Assembly (NCBI RefSeq): GCF_003353425.1
Contig: NZ_QRAO01000001.1
Coordinates: 372,001-436,000, forward strand
DNA: 64,000 nucleotides
Origin: Marinirhabdus gelatinilytica
GTDB taxonomy: Bacteria; Bacteroidota; Bacteroidia; Flavobacteriales; Flavobacteriaceae
Direction of reading: 5' to 3'
The notes under the pieces are model-generated. The model had not been told where the DNA came from. It searched no databases and saw nothing but the letters and a program-made list of their open reading frames with translations. Shown here one piece after another: positions 16,437-25,390 of the stretch (the stretch's first letter is position 1; each line of letters starts with the position of its first letter). The position numbers were made by a program, and so were the translations under genes.

Positions 16437-17114
16437 ATGAGTCACAAAAAAGCAGTTTTTGTTACCCTTGCATTGGTAATTTGTACCGGCGTAGTTGCCC
16501 AACGAAATTATGACGAATACAACCGTTTGGGTGTCCAGGCAGGAATTTCTTTTTTCGATATTAATACATCCCATTTTGTGACCGAGCAACAAACGGGTTT
16601 TGCCGGTGGTTTTACAACGAGGGGCTCTTTTCGAGGGGGTTTCGATTTGATTTACGGACTTACATTTTTTAGCAATAAGGTGGGTATTTTAGGCTCTAAT
16701 CTAGCTCATTCGCCTTCGGAAAGGCAATTCATAACCTACACCATTCCCAATGTACAGCTCAACTTTTTGGGTAGCTATAATATCGTAAAGCACCATTTCA
16801 GCTTAGAGTTTGGCCCCATCCTGAATGTAAACGGAAAAATGAAAGTAGATAGTGAACGTTTAGAAAATTATGTGCTGGATGGCTATACCACACTGCGCGC
16901 ACAGGACATTGAGGACATTAACCCCATTAACTTTCATGTAATGGGCGGAGCAACGGTGGGACTGGAAAATTTCAGGCTTTCTGCACAATACCAATACGGG
17001 GTTACCAACATTTTTGGGAGGCTGAACGATAACGATATTGAAAAACCCAACGGTGGAGAGGACTTTGAGGGCAACAGCTCGACCATTGTATTAATGGCGG
17101 TTGTTTATTTTTAG
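16437..17114 (+). CDS. Outer-membrane beta-barrel protein (PorT-like)
   Basis: 225 residues starting MSHKKAVFVTLALVICTGVVAQ, a clear signal peptide; the 22-codon upstream open frame is not part of it. The mature part shows alternating short beta strands with aromatic residues (RLGVQAGISFFDI, GFDLIYGLTFFSN, FSLEFGPILNVNG, FRLSAQYQYGVTNIFG, IVLMAVVYF). It ends in a phenylalanine, as expected for an outer-membrane barrel. The family is the outer-membrane beta-barrel (OMP_b-brl/PorT) group; the specific function is unknown. It converges with gltX, the stops being about 40 bp apart. Confidence 0.83.
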   Translation: MSHKKAVFVTLALVICTGVVAQRNYDEYNRLGVQAGISFFDINTSHFVTEQQTGFAGGFTTRGSFRGGFDLIYGLTFFSNKVGILGSNLAHSPSERQFITYTIPNVQLNFLGSYNIVKHHFSLEFGPILNVNGKMKVDSERLENYVLDGYTTLRAQDIEDINPINFHVMGGATVGLENFRLSAQYQYGVTNIFGRLNDNDIEKPNGGEDFEGNSSTIVLMAVVYF

Positions 17115-17154
17115 AGTTATTCGCAGTATACATACTGGCCGGGGACAAGTCCCA

Positions 17155-18666
17155 CTATTTCATATACCCAACAGCTGCCTCGATCCTTCTAACAGATTCT
17201 TCTTTCCCCAATATCGAAATAATCTCGAACACATCGGGACCTTTCATTTCACCCACAAGTGCAAGGCGCAACGGCATCATCACCTTTCCGAAGCCTATCT
17301 CATTGGTGGTAATCCATCCTTTTACATTTTCTGAAATATTTGAAGCTGTAAAGTCTTCGGTTCCGTGTAATAGCCCTACCACCTTGTTGAGGATTTGCGG
17401 GGTCTCTTCCTTGAATGCTTTCTTGGCAGCTTTTTCGTCATAACTCTTTGGTGCTTCAAAAAAGAAACTTCCCTGTTCCCACAGGTCTGAAATAAAGGTG
17501 GCACGCTCTTTTAGCAAAGGCACCACCACCGAAACATTCACTGTTGGACGCATCCCTTTGTTTTCTAAAAACTTGTTGAATTGGGCAGTTAAAACCCCTT
17601 CATCCATTTGTTGTAAATAATGATTCTGGAACCACTTGGTCTTCTCCGGATCGAACTTGGCACCAGCCTTGTTCACGCGCCCCAACTCAAAAGTCTCCAC
17701 CAACGCTTCCAAACTAAAGATTTCTTGCTCTGTACCTGGATTCCAGCCCAAAAAGGCGAGCATATTTACCACAGCTTCTGGGAGGTAGCCATCTTCTCTA
17801 TAACCAGAAAAAATATCGCCATCGGCAGTCTTCCATTGTAGCGGGAATACGGGAAAGCCCATTTTATCACCATCGCGCTTGCTCAACTTTCCTTTGCCCA
17901 CGGGTTTCATTAATAATGGCAAGTGGGCAAATTGCGGGGCCTCCCAGCCAAGGGCACGATACAGCAACACGTGCAACGCTAGAGAGGGCAACCACTCCTC
18001 ACCACGGATAACGTGGGAGATCTGCATTAAATGGTCGTCCACGATATTGGCCAAGTGGTAAGTTGGCATCCCATCGCTCTTAAAAAGCACCTTATCGTCC
18101 AAGACGTTGGTATCAATCTTCATATTGCCTCGAACAATATCGGTCAAGGGTAGGGTCTCATCCTGTGGGCTTTTAAACCGAATTACGTAGTCCTGGCCGG
18201 CATCCAACCTTGCTTTTGTTTCAGCTTCGGAAAGAGCAAGTGAATTGTCCAGTTTTAGGCGGTTGTGCCAATTGTAGATAAAGGTTTTTCCGTTCGATTC
18301 ATGTTCTTTTCGCTGTGCATCCAATGCTTCAGCAGTATCAAATGCGTAGTAGGCATTTCCGCTTTCAATGAGTTGGTCTGCATATTTTCGGTACAAATCT
18401 TTACGCTCGCTCTGGCGGTATGGGCCATGCTCACCACCAGCCACTGGACCTTCGTCTGTTGGGATGTTGAGCCAGTTTAGAGCTTCGATTATATATTCTT
18501 CGGCACCTTCAACATATCGGGTCTGGTCTGTATCTTCAATTCGCAATATAAAATCGCCATTGTGCTTTTTGGCAAACAGGTAATTGAACAAAGCCGTCCG
18601 TACCCCACCAATATGAAGGGGTCCTGTAGGACTGGGAGCAAAACGTACGCGCACTTTTGGAGTCAT
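17155..18666 (-). CDS. gltX: Glutamate--tRNA ligase
   Basis: A 503-residue class I synthetase that charges tRNA-Glu. The HIGH motif is FAPSPTGPLHIGG at residues about 8-20 and the KMSKS motif is KLSKRDG near 265. The four-helix and anticodon-binding regions fill the C-terminal half. The length is normal for bacterial GltX. A promoter with near-ideal Bacteroidota geometry precedes it (minus strand TTG, 20 bp, TACCTTTG) and places the ATG at 18666 about 24 bases after the -7 box. It diverges from a T9SS cargo gene. Confidence 0.96.
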   Translation of the reverse strand: MTPKVRVRFAPSPTGPLHIGGVRTALFNYLFAKKHNGDFILRIEDTDQTRYVEGAEEYIIEALNWLNIPTDEGPVAGGEHGPYRQSERKDLYRKYADQLIESGNAYYAFDTAEALDAQRKEHESNGKTFIYNWHNRLKLDNSLALSEAETKARLDAGQDYVIRFKSPQDETLPLTDIVRGNMKIDTNVLDDKVLFKSDGMPTYHLANIVDDHLMQISHVIRGEEWLPSLALHVLLYRALGWEAPQFAHLPLLMKPVGKGKLSKRDGDKMGFPVFPLQWKTADGDIFSGYREDGYLPEAVVNMLAFLGWNPGTEQEIFSLEALVETFELGRVNKAGAKFDPEKTKWFQNHYLQQMDEGVLTAQFNKFLENKGMRPTVNVSVVVPLLKERATFISDLWEQGSFFFEAPKSYDEKAAKKAFKEETPQILNKVVGLLHGTEDFTASNISENVKGWITTNEIGFGKVMMPLRLALVGEMKGPDVFEIISILGKEESVRRIEAAVGYMK

Positions 18667-18689
18667 AGTTCTATCAATTTATGTGAGTG

Positions 18690-18720
18690 CAAAGGTACAG
18701 AATCTATGAGAGGTGTTCAA
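18690..18720 (-). promoter_or_regulatory. gltX promoter (TTG-N20-TACCTTTG)
   Basis: On the minus strand a -33 TTG (18720-18718) and a -7 TACCTTTG (18697-18690) are separated by 20 bp, inside the 17-23 window typical of Bacteroidota sigma-A promoters. The leader would be short. Confidence 0.6.
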
Positions 18721-18755
18721 TTATGGTTTAGTATCTTCGCTTAAAATTTATTGTT

Positions 18756-20219
18756 ATGATAAGAGAAATTCTATTGTGTAGCTGTTTGTTGTTTTCAACT
18801 GTTTCTTTTAGTCAATGGGAATTTTATGGAAATACTATTACTGAACAAAACATCAATAATTCTATTGGCTATTCTTTAGCGACAAATGACACAGGAGATA
18901 AAATAGCGTATTTGCGATTTGCTGAAGGTTTTGAAAAAAAAGTAAGTGTTGTAGGTTATGAAAATGGGGGGTGGACAAATATTGGAGATATAGTGCCTTT
19001 TTACGTTGGGAACAATTCTTCTGCTAGCATAGCAATGAACAGTGATGGATCAAGATTTGTTGTTGGTATAGGCCCTACAAATGACCTTGGAATTTTGAAA
19101 GTATTTGAATTCCAAAACAATTCTTGGGTACAATTGGGACAGGATATTACAGGGGATACCATTGGAGATGGCTTTGGGGCATCTGTAGCTATGGATGGTA
19201 GCGGAAACAATATTATAGCCGGTGCGGGAAAAATTACTAGCGGATACATTAAGGTATTTGAACTTAGTAATGATGTGTGGCTTCAGAAAGGAGAAACAAT
19301 TGAAGAGGATGTCTCAGGAGAACAGTTTGGTTCATCAGTCGCAATCAACCAAACAGGAAATACGATAGTGGCTTCTGCCCCCTCCAGCGATGAAAGCTTT
19401 ATTGATGCTGGAAAAATCAAAGTTTATCAATATCAAGCAAATGACTGGCAACAAAAGGGTGGTGCTATAGTAGGAGCTAAAGCCAATGACAAAATTGGCC
19501 TGGCAAACAAACCGGGAAATAGCGCTGTAAAATTAAATTTTGATGGAACTGTAGTGGCGTATGGAACTTGGGCCCATTTAAACGATAACTCCCAACAGGT
19601 TGGACTTGTAGAAGTACTTGAATATGTGAATAATGATTGGGAAACAAAAGGGAGCCGATTTGAAGGGAGCACAGCGAATAGTTTTCTTGGCGGGTCAATA
19701 GATCTAGATAGGTTAGGTGGTATAGTAACCATGACAGATTTTCAGGCCTCGGGCGGATCACAAGTTTTAACCTACAAATTTGAAGATTTCGAGTGGCAAC
19801 AAATAAATGAAACGATTATTGACCCAGATTTTAGTGACACAAATTTCTTTGGATTTAGTGTTGCAATAAATGCAGAAGGAAACATTTTAGCAATAGGTGA
19901 CCCAAATGACGGTAACGGAGATGAAAGTAATATATGGGTTTATCAAAATCAATCATCTTTAAGCGCTCCAGATATTGTTTCTTATCAATTTAAATTATAT
20001 CCAAATCCAAACCGAAGCAAATTTAATATTGAATTTTCTGATAATCAAGCTAGAATTACAGTAAAGATCTTAGATGTTTTGGGCAAGGACATCTTAACTC
20101 GTGATTTTTATAATGCAAAAACGGTTGAGATTGAAGAAAACTTAGACCCGGGTGTATATTTGGCAAAAGTTTCTACTGAAAAAATTTCAGAGACCATTAG
20201 AATAGTCGTAAAACGATAG
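18756..20219 (+). CDS. T9SS type A sorting domain protein with WD-like/FG-GAP repeats
   Basis: 487 residues: a signal peptide (MIREILLCSCLLFSTVSFSQ), a body of about 65-residue repeats with GDGFGASVAMDGSG-type and ILKVFEFQNNSW-type phrases (beta-propeller, related to FG-GAP repeats), and a C-terminal domain of about 75 residues. That domain reads FKLYPNPNRSKFNIEFS, VKILDVLGKDI, LDPGVYLAKV and ends in basic residues. This is a type A type IX secretion sorting domain, so the protein is secreted across the outer membrane and probably surface attached. A weak -7-like TATCTTCG lies at 18732. It differs in repeat sequence from the seven-repeat protein at 5.2 kb. Ligand unknown. Confidence 0.88.
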   Translation: MIREILLCSCLLFSTVSFSQWEFYGNTITEQNINNSIGYSLATNDTGDKIAYLRFAEGFEKKVSVVGYENGGWTNIGDIVPFYVGNNSSASIAMNSDGSRFVVGIGPTNDLGILKVFEFQNNSWVQLGQDITGDTIGDGFGASVAMDGSGNNIIAGAGKITSGYIKVFELSNDVWLQKGETIEEDVSGEQFGSSVAINQTGNTIVASAPSSDESFIDAGKIKVYQYQANDWQQKGGAIVGAKANDKIGLANKPGNSAVKLNFDGTVVAYGTWAHLNDNSQQVGLVEVLEYVNNDWETKGSRFEGSTANSFLGGSIDLDRLGGIVTMTDFQASGGSQVLTYKFEDFEWQQINETIIDPDFSDTNFFGFSVAINAEGNILAIGDPNDGNGDESNIWVYQNQSSLSAPDIVSYQFKLYPNPNRSKFNIEFSDNQARITVKILDVLGKDILTRDFYNAKTVEIEENLDPGVYLAKVSTEKISETIRIVVKR

Positions 20220-20233
20220 TTCCGTTGTTTGAT

Positions 20234-21280
20234 CTAAACAGCGGGCCTCATCTGCTCAGGAATCCTTTTGTTCATAATAGCAAACCATAAAGGAGGTATC
20301 AATGAGAGCAACATGGAAGTGGGATAGCCAAAGGGCATTTGCGGACTTATGTCGTGGTAATCAAGTATTTGATATTTCTTGGACGATTTGTAATGGTGGT
20401 CACTATGGCGGGTAAGCTCATACAAGATAACCCGCCCCATCACGTGGTTGCTGTTCCAAGAGTGTATTTCGCTCACACGTTCGTAACGACCGCTCTTGGT
20501 CTTCTTACGGCTTAAGCCATAATGTTCAATATAGTTAATCGTTTCCAAAAGCACGGCACTGGTAATCCCTATGGCCAGTGCTATCCCGGCAATTGGTATT
20601 CCAAGAAAAAAAGCAATAGCACCCAGATATATAAGTTGGGACAGGGAGTAAAAAAGCATATCGTTCTTGAAGCTGAAAAAGGACACGTTTCCACGTTTTA
20701 GTAAGTTTAGCTGTATCCTCCAGGCGTTTATATGTTGCCTAACCATGGAGGTAACCCAAAACGAATAGACCGTTTGGTTGTACCGTGCGCTCGCTGGGTC
20801 TTCTTTGGTGGCTGCGTGCAAGTGGTGACCATAGTTATGCTCAATATAAAAATGTTGGTAGAGTGCCGGGAGCAGTAAAACTTTTGCCATAGTCTTTTCC
20901 CACTGTGTCTTTCGGTGTCCCAGTTCGTGGGCAACATTTATACCGTTACTGCCCACAGCAATCCCAACAGAGATCGTAAGTCCAATACGTTCTGCCGTGC
21001 TGTAATCGTGCTGGGTAATGCTCCATAGAAACCAACCCACGATACCAAAGACCAATGGAAGGTTGAGGTATAGCAGAATATCGAACAAAGGGTTCTTCAG
21101 TTTTTCTGAAATTTCTTCGGCTTTAAGGTTTTCCGTCTTAACGGGCAACAATAGCTCAAGAATAGGAATGATAACAAAAGCAAAAACAGGCGTAAAAAAC
21201 ACCCAATTCCCTTTAAGGTAAAGTCCAAGAATGGCGGCTAATGGTATGGAATAGGCAGCAAGATATTTTAAGTCTTTCAT
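20234..21280 (-). CDS. alkB: Membrane-bound alkane 1-monooxygenase
   Basis: 348 residues from MKDLKYLAAYSIP (21280); the frame is open 27 codons upstream but that part is not AlkB-like. AlkB inserts oxygen into the terminal carbon of n-alkanes at the inner membrane with a di-iron centre. The canonical His boxes are all present: HELGHRK near 118, HNYGHHLH near 148 with the following TKEDPASAR, NYIEHYGL, and HSDHH near the end, between about six membrane helices. No rubredoxin or rubredoxin reductase gene is adjacent, so electron donors must be elsewhere. The 3' end nearly abuts the convergent T9SS gene. Confidence 0.92.
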   Translation of the reverse strand: MKDLKYLAAYSIPLAAILGLYLKGNWVFFTPVFAFVIIPILELLLPVKTENLKAEEISEKLKNPLFDILLYLNLPLVFGIVGWFLWSITQHDYSTAERIGLTISVGIAVGSNGINVAHELGHRKTQWEKTMAKVLLLPALYQHFYIEHNYGHHLHAATKEDPASARYNQTVYSFWVTSMVRQHINAWRIQLNLLKRGNVSFFSFKNDMLFYSLSQLIYLGAIAFFLGIPIAGIALAIGITSAVLLETINYIEHYGLSRKKTKSGRYERVSEIHSWNSNHVMGRVILYELTRHSDHHYKSSKKYQILDYHDISPQMPFGYPTSMLLSLIPPLWFAIMNKRIPEQMRPAV

Positions 21281-21387
21281 AATCTTATATTTTGGACTTA
21301 TTTTTGATAAGTTTACAAAGCATTGCGTTGAATTCCGTTTCAACGAAATAAAATGGTACATTACAAGTTAAAGGTTATACCGAACCT

Positions 21388-24300
21388 ATGAGCACATTCA
21401 AGATCATCCAGCAAAAGCTGGAACAATTTATAAAAAAATACTACACCAATGAGTTGATCAAGGGTGCTATCCTATTTTTTTCGATAGGGTTGCTGTATTT
21501 CTTGATTACGTTGTTGGTTGAATATTTTTTGTGGCTAAGCCCATTGGGCCGTACCGTGCTGTTTTGGATGTTCGTAACCGTAGAACTGGGGCTCTTTGTA
21601 CGCTTCATTGCGTTTCCGCTTGCGAAACTCTTTAAGTTACAAAGCGGGATCACACAGGAGGAAGCTGCCAAGATCATTGGAAACCACTTCCCAAACGTGA
21701 ACGACAAGTTGCTCAACGTTATACAATTGAACCAAAACTACCGCGAAAGCGAACTCCTTGCCGCCAGTATAGACCAAAAGGCAGATGAGCTGCAACCCGT
21801 CCCTTTTACCACCGCGGTCAACTTTAAGAAAAACGTTAAGTATCTCAAATATGCTGTTATACCAGTGGTTGTTTTTCTTTTGTTCAATTTTTTTGGGGAG
21901 GAGGATACCTTCAGCAGCAGCTATGAGCGTGTTGTAAACTATGAAACGGCTTACGAACCGCCTGCGCCATTTGCTTTTTACATTGTGAACGACGATTTAA
22001 CAGCAGTTGAGAACAAGCCTTTTACACTTCAGATCAGAACCGAAGGCAAAGCAATTCCAGAAAACGCCAGCATTGAATATAATAACGAAACTTATTACCT
22101 AAAACAGAATGCCCCTGGGGTGTTCGAGTACACTTTTGCGCAGCCAGTGGAGCCTATCGATTTTAAGCTGGCAGCCAATAAGGTAACAAGCAAAACATAT
22201 AATTTAGATGTTCTCAAGACCCCGTCCCTGGTCTCTTTTGAAATGGTGCTGGATTATCCTGCGTATACAGGAAAGCGAGACGAAACCCTTAAAAGTACGG
22301 GTAATGCAACCATTCCCGAAGGCACACGCGTAACTTGGAGGGTACATACCAAAAATACAGAACAAGTAAACCTGAAAACAAAAGATAGCGCCTATTCCTT
22401 TACAGAAGAAGACCAAAAGTTTACTTACAACAAAGGGGTGTACCGAAAGCTTGATTACGCCATTACCACATCCAATAATTTTTTGAAGGAATACGAAAAC
22501 CTTTCCTTCACATTGGGTGTTGTGAGAGATGCTTATCCAGAAATTGAGGTGGAGTCCAAGCAGGACAGTACAGATAGCCAACTAACCTACTTTTTGGGCC
22601 GTGTGAGCGACGATTACGGCTTGAGCAAACTACGCCTTGTCTATTTCCCTATAGGCGAAGAGAAGGCAAGGAGAACAGAAATACTGCCTGTAAATAAAAC
22701 AACGGTAGACCAGTTTGTGTACACCTTTCCTGGCGATTTCCCGCTGGAAGAGGGTGTTGCGTACGAGTACTATTTTGAAGTGTTTGATAACGACGCCATC
22801 CACAACTATAAATCCAGCAAGTCTGGCGTTTATTCTTTCAGGAAATTAACAAAGGACGAAGAGGAGAAAGAGCAACTTCAAAATCAGGACAAATCCATTA
22901 AGGGAATGGACAAGACGCTCCAGGATATGAAAGAGCAGGAAAAAACACTTGAGGAGCTTTCAAAACTTCAGAAAGAGAAAAAGGAACTCAACTGGAACGA
23001 CAAGAAAAAACTCGAGAACTTCATCAAACGCCAAAAGCAGCAAGAAGAGATGATGAAGAAGTTTTCAGAAGAACTGAAAGAGAACCTCGAGAATTTTCAA
23101 CCCGAAAAAGAAGAAAAAGACCCTTTTAAGGAACAACTTGAAAAGCGGTTGGAAGAAAATGAAGAGCGCATCCAGGAAAACGAAAAACTGTTGGAAGAAC
23201 TGGAAAAGCTCCAAGAGAAAATAAACAAAGAGGAACTTACTGAAAAACTGGAAAATCTTTCCAAGCAAAACAAAAACCAAGAAAAGAACCTCGAGCAACT
23301 ATTAGAGCTTACCAAGCGGTACTACGTAACAAAAAAAGCTGAAAAGCTTGCCGAAGAAATCTATAAGCTGGGTGAAGAGCAAGAAAAAGTTGCCGATGCT
23401 CCCGAAGATGAGAACACAAAGGAAAAACAGGAAGAACTCAACAAGAAGTTTGAGGAATACCAAAAGGAAATGGACGAGCTCCAAAAAGAAAACCAAGGTT
23501 TAAAAGAACCCATGGAAATCCCCAATGACGAAAAGAAGGAGGAAGAAGTAAAGCAGGAGCAACAAAAAGCAACCGATAACCTTGGGCAACAGAACAAGCA
23601 GGATGCTAAGAAAAACCAAAAGAATGCAGGCGAAAAGATGAAACAAATGGGCCAGCAAATGCAGGCACAGATGCAGGCTATGGCAGGTGAAACCATACAA
23701 GAAGATGCCGAGATGCTCCGGCAGATACTCGACAATCTAGTAGTATTCTCTTTTGAACAAGAGGATCTCTTGGAACAGTTCAAGATCACTGATTACGGTA
23801 ACCCTGTCTTCGGAAAAAAACTGAATATCCAGAACGATTTAAAACTTAATTTTCAACACATTGACGACAGTATCTTTGCACTTTCGTTACGCAACCCAAT
23901 GATAAGCGAAAAAATAAATTCTTCATTAACGGATATTCAGTTCAACCTAGATAAATCCCTGGAACGTCTTGCCGAAAACCAAATGCGGCAAGGCTTGAGT
24001 AGCCAACAATATACTGTTACCGGCGCCAATGAACTTGCCATTATGTTGAGTGAGGCACTTAACAATATGCAAAACCAAATGCAGGCTATGGGCCAAGGTA
24101 AAGGCCAGGGCCAGGGCCAGGGACAAGGGCAGGGACAGGGACAGGGACAAGGGTTCCAGTTGCCAGACATCATTAAAAAACAAGAAAGTCTCACCCAACA
24201 GATGAAAGAGGGGATGGGCAAGCAAAAAGGAAAAAGCGAAGGAGGTAATGAGGGTGAGAGCGGTCAAGGCCAGAGCGGCGAGGGACAATCCGGAGAGTCT

Positions 24301-24870
24301 AGTGGGTCACAAGGAGAAAACGGTCGTTCCGGACAATCTGGCGATGGAAAGGGACAGGGCCAAGGAGAAGGTGATGGTGAGGGCGGCGACGGCAACAACG
24401 GAAAAGGAAACAAAGATGGCGACGGAGAGAATGGTGACGGTGAGGGGTATAACGAGGATTTAAATGGTGAGCTGTACGAAATTTACAAACAACAACAGCA
24501 ACTACGCCAGCAATTGCAGGATAGGTTGAGCAAAGAAGGCCTAAACGGCAGGGGGGGAGAATTGCTGAAACAAATGGAAGGCGTAGAACAGCAATTGTTG
24601 GACAAAGGTTTTAACGAGCGTACCTTGGAGAAAATGCTTAACCTACAATACGAGTTGTTGAAACTGGACAAAGCAGATTTCGAACAAGGCCAAGAGAGCC
24701 GTAGGGAATCTACCACAAACCATACTGAATTTCAAAACACACTTCGTACAACCCAAGAAGAGATTAAAAAGTATTTCAACACCACTGAAATTTTAAATCG
24801 AGAAGCACTACCGTTAAAGCCAAAATATAAAGAGCGTGTAAAGGAATATTTTAAACAAGACAATGATTGA
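21388..24870 (+). CDS. DUF4175 family membrane/coiled-coil protein
   Basis: A very large (1160-residue) Bacteroidota protein. The N-terminus has three hydrophobic helices (about 22-48, 55-78 and 150-165), then a beta-rich extracytoplasmic part up to about 480. A very long Lys/Glu/Gln coiled coil (about 490-780) follows, and a low-complexity stretch of alternating Gly-Gln and Gly/Glu/Ser (about 900-1030) precedes a helical C-terminus. DUF4175 is uncharacterised, though its position upstream of ybeY and mnmG recurs in Flavobacteriaceae. The last 8 bases overlap ybeY, so the genes are translationally coupled. The Gly-Gln DNA encodes eight GGG tracts (24108-24153). Confidence 0.88.
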   Translation: MSTFKIIQQKLEQFIKKYYTNELIKGAILFFSIGLLYFLITLLVEYFLWLSPLGRTVLFWMFVTVELGLFVRFIAFPLAKLFKLQSGITQEEAAKIIGNHFPNVNDKLLNVIQLNQNYRESELLAASIDQKADELQPVPFTTAVNFKKNVKYLKYAVIPVVVFLLFNFFGEEDTFSSSYERVVNYETAYEPPAPFAFYIVNDDLTAVENKPFTLQIRTEGKAIPENASIEYNNETYYLKQNAPGVFEYTFAQPVEPIDFKLAANKVTSKTYNLDVLKTPSLVSFEMVLDYPAYTGKRDETLKSTGNATIPEGTRVTWRVHTKNTEQVNLKTKDSAYSFTEEDQKFTYNKGVYRKLDYAITTSNNFLKEYENLSFTLGVVRDAYPEIEVESKQDSTDSQLTYFLGRVSDDYGLSKLRLVYFPIGEEKARRTEILPVNKTTVDQFVYTFPGDFPLEEGVAYEYYFEVFDNDAIHNYKSSKSGVYSFRKLTKDEEEKEQLQNQDKSIKGMDKTLQDMKEQEKTLEELSKLQKEKKELNWNDKKKLENFIKRQKQQEEMMKKFSEELKENLENFQPEKEEKDPFKEQLEKRLEENEERIQENEKLLEELEKLQEKINKEELTEKLENLSKQNKNQEKNLEQLLELTKRYYVTKKAEKLAEEIYKLGEEQEKVADAPEDENTKEKQEELNKKFEEYQKEMDELQKENQGLKEPMEIPNDEKKEEEVKQEQQKATDNLGQQNKQDAKKNQKNAGEKMKQMGQQMQAQMQAMAGETIQEDAEMLRQILDNLVVFSFEQEDLLEQFKITDYGNPVFGKKLNIQNDLKLNFQHIDDSIFALSLRNPMISEKINSSLTDIQFNLDKSLERLAENQMRQGLSSQQYTVTGANELAIMLSEALNNMQNQMQAMGQGKGQGQGQGQGQGQGQGQGFQLPDIIKKQESLTQQMKEGMGKQKGKSEGGNEGESGQGQSGEGQSGESSGSQGENGRSGQSGDGKGQGQGEGDGEGGDGNNGKGNKDGDGENGDGEGYNEDLNGELYEIYKQQQQLRQQLQDRLSKEGLNGRGGELLKQMEGVEQQLLDKGFNERTLEKMLNLQYELLKLDKADFEQGQESRRESTTNHTEFQNTLRTTQEEIKKYFNTTEILNREALPLKPKYKERVKEYFKQDND
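24108..24153 (+). repeat. G-tract repeat with G-quadruplex-forming pattern
   Basis: Eight GGG runs start at 24108, 24114, 24120, 24127, 24132, 24138, 24144 and 24151, with spacer loops of 2-4 bases. It codes for a Gly-Gln run in the DUF4175 protein, so the G-rich strand is also the mRNA-like strand. Confidence 0.75.
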
Positions 24871-25279
24871 GTTTTATTCTGAGAACAATTTTAAATTAAA
24901 CAATACGGCAGAAGTCTCCAATTGGATCTCTTCACAAATTTCCCAACGTGGTTTTGAGGAAGGAGAGCTTGTTTTCATATTTTGTGACGATGACTATCTC
25001 CACAAATTAAATGTTCAGTTTTTGGACCACGACACCCTTACCGATATTATTACATTCGATAATTCGCTAGGAAAATTAATCAACGGTGAAATATATATTT
25101 CTACCGAACGTGTCTCTGAAAATGCTACTGAATTTGATACTGACTTTACAACCGAACTCCACAGAGTTCTCATCCACGGAATTCTCCACCTTTGTGGATT
25201 CAAGGATAAAACTACAGGAGAAAGCAAAGCAATGCGTAATGCAGAAAATGAAGCACTAAACAATAGAAACTTTGTATAG
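24863..25279 (+). CDS. ybeY: Endoribonuclease YbeY (rRNA maturation factor)
   Basis: 138 residues with the UPF0054 motif HGILHLCGF near 109-117. YbeY is a single-strand-specific metallo-endoribonuclease that processes the 3' end of 16S rRNA and takes part in ribosome quality control. In the E. coli-type motif the third metal ligand is His (HGxLHxxGYDH); here the equivalent position is Asp (HGILHLCGFKD), a substitution I recognise as common in Bacteroidota. The start overlaps the DUF4175 stop by 8 bases. It is followed by the mnmG promoter, so mnmG has its own transcription start. Confidence 0.93.
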   Translation: MIEFYSENNFKLNNTAEVSNWISSQISQRGFEEGELVFIFCDDDYLHKLNVQFLDHDTLTDIITFDNSLGKLINGEIYISTERVSENATEFDTDFTTELHRVLIHGILHLCGFKDKTTGESKAMRNAENEALNNRNFV

Positions 25280-25314
25280 TATGCTGATTGTCAATAAATT
25301 ATGTTTTTAACTGC

Positions 25315-25342
25315 TTGGTTTACAGTTATTTACGTATCTTTG
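25315..25342 (+). promoter_or_regulatory. mnmG promoter (TTG-N17-TATCTTTG)
   Basis: A -33 TTG at 25315-25317 and a -7 TATCTTTG at 25335-25342 are 17 bp apart, an optimal Bacteroidota sigma-A arrangement. The leader would be about 40 nt and contains the parS-like site at 25364-25379. Confidence 0.7.
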
Positions 25343-25363
25343 CAAACTTAAATTTAACGTGAA

Positions 25364-25379
25364 TGTTTCACGTGGAACA
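25364..25379. other. parS-like ParB-binding site 1
   Basis: The sequence TGTTTCACGTGGAACA, read on the other strand, is TGTTCCACGTGAAACA, an exact match to the bacterial consensus TGTTNCACGTGAAACA. It lies in the mnmG leader. ParB-CTP clamps load at such sites near the replication origin to segregate chromosomes. Confidence 0.8.
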
Positions 25380-25390
25380 ATTTTAAATAT

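Noticed and set aside
23361-23789. Antisense frames within DUF4175 with Cys/Ser-rich or Phe/Leu-rich sequence
   Set aside because: They are by-products of Lys/Glu/Gln-rich coding DNA read backwards; no start, motif or neighbour supports them.
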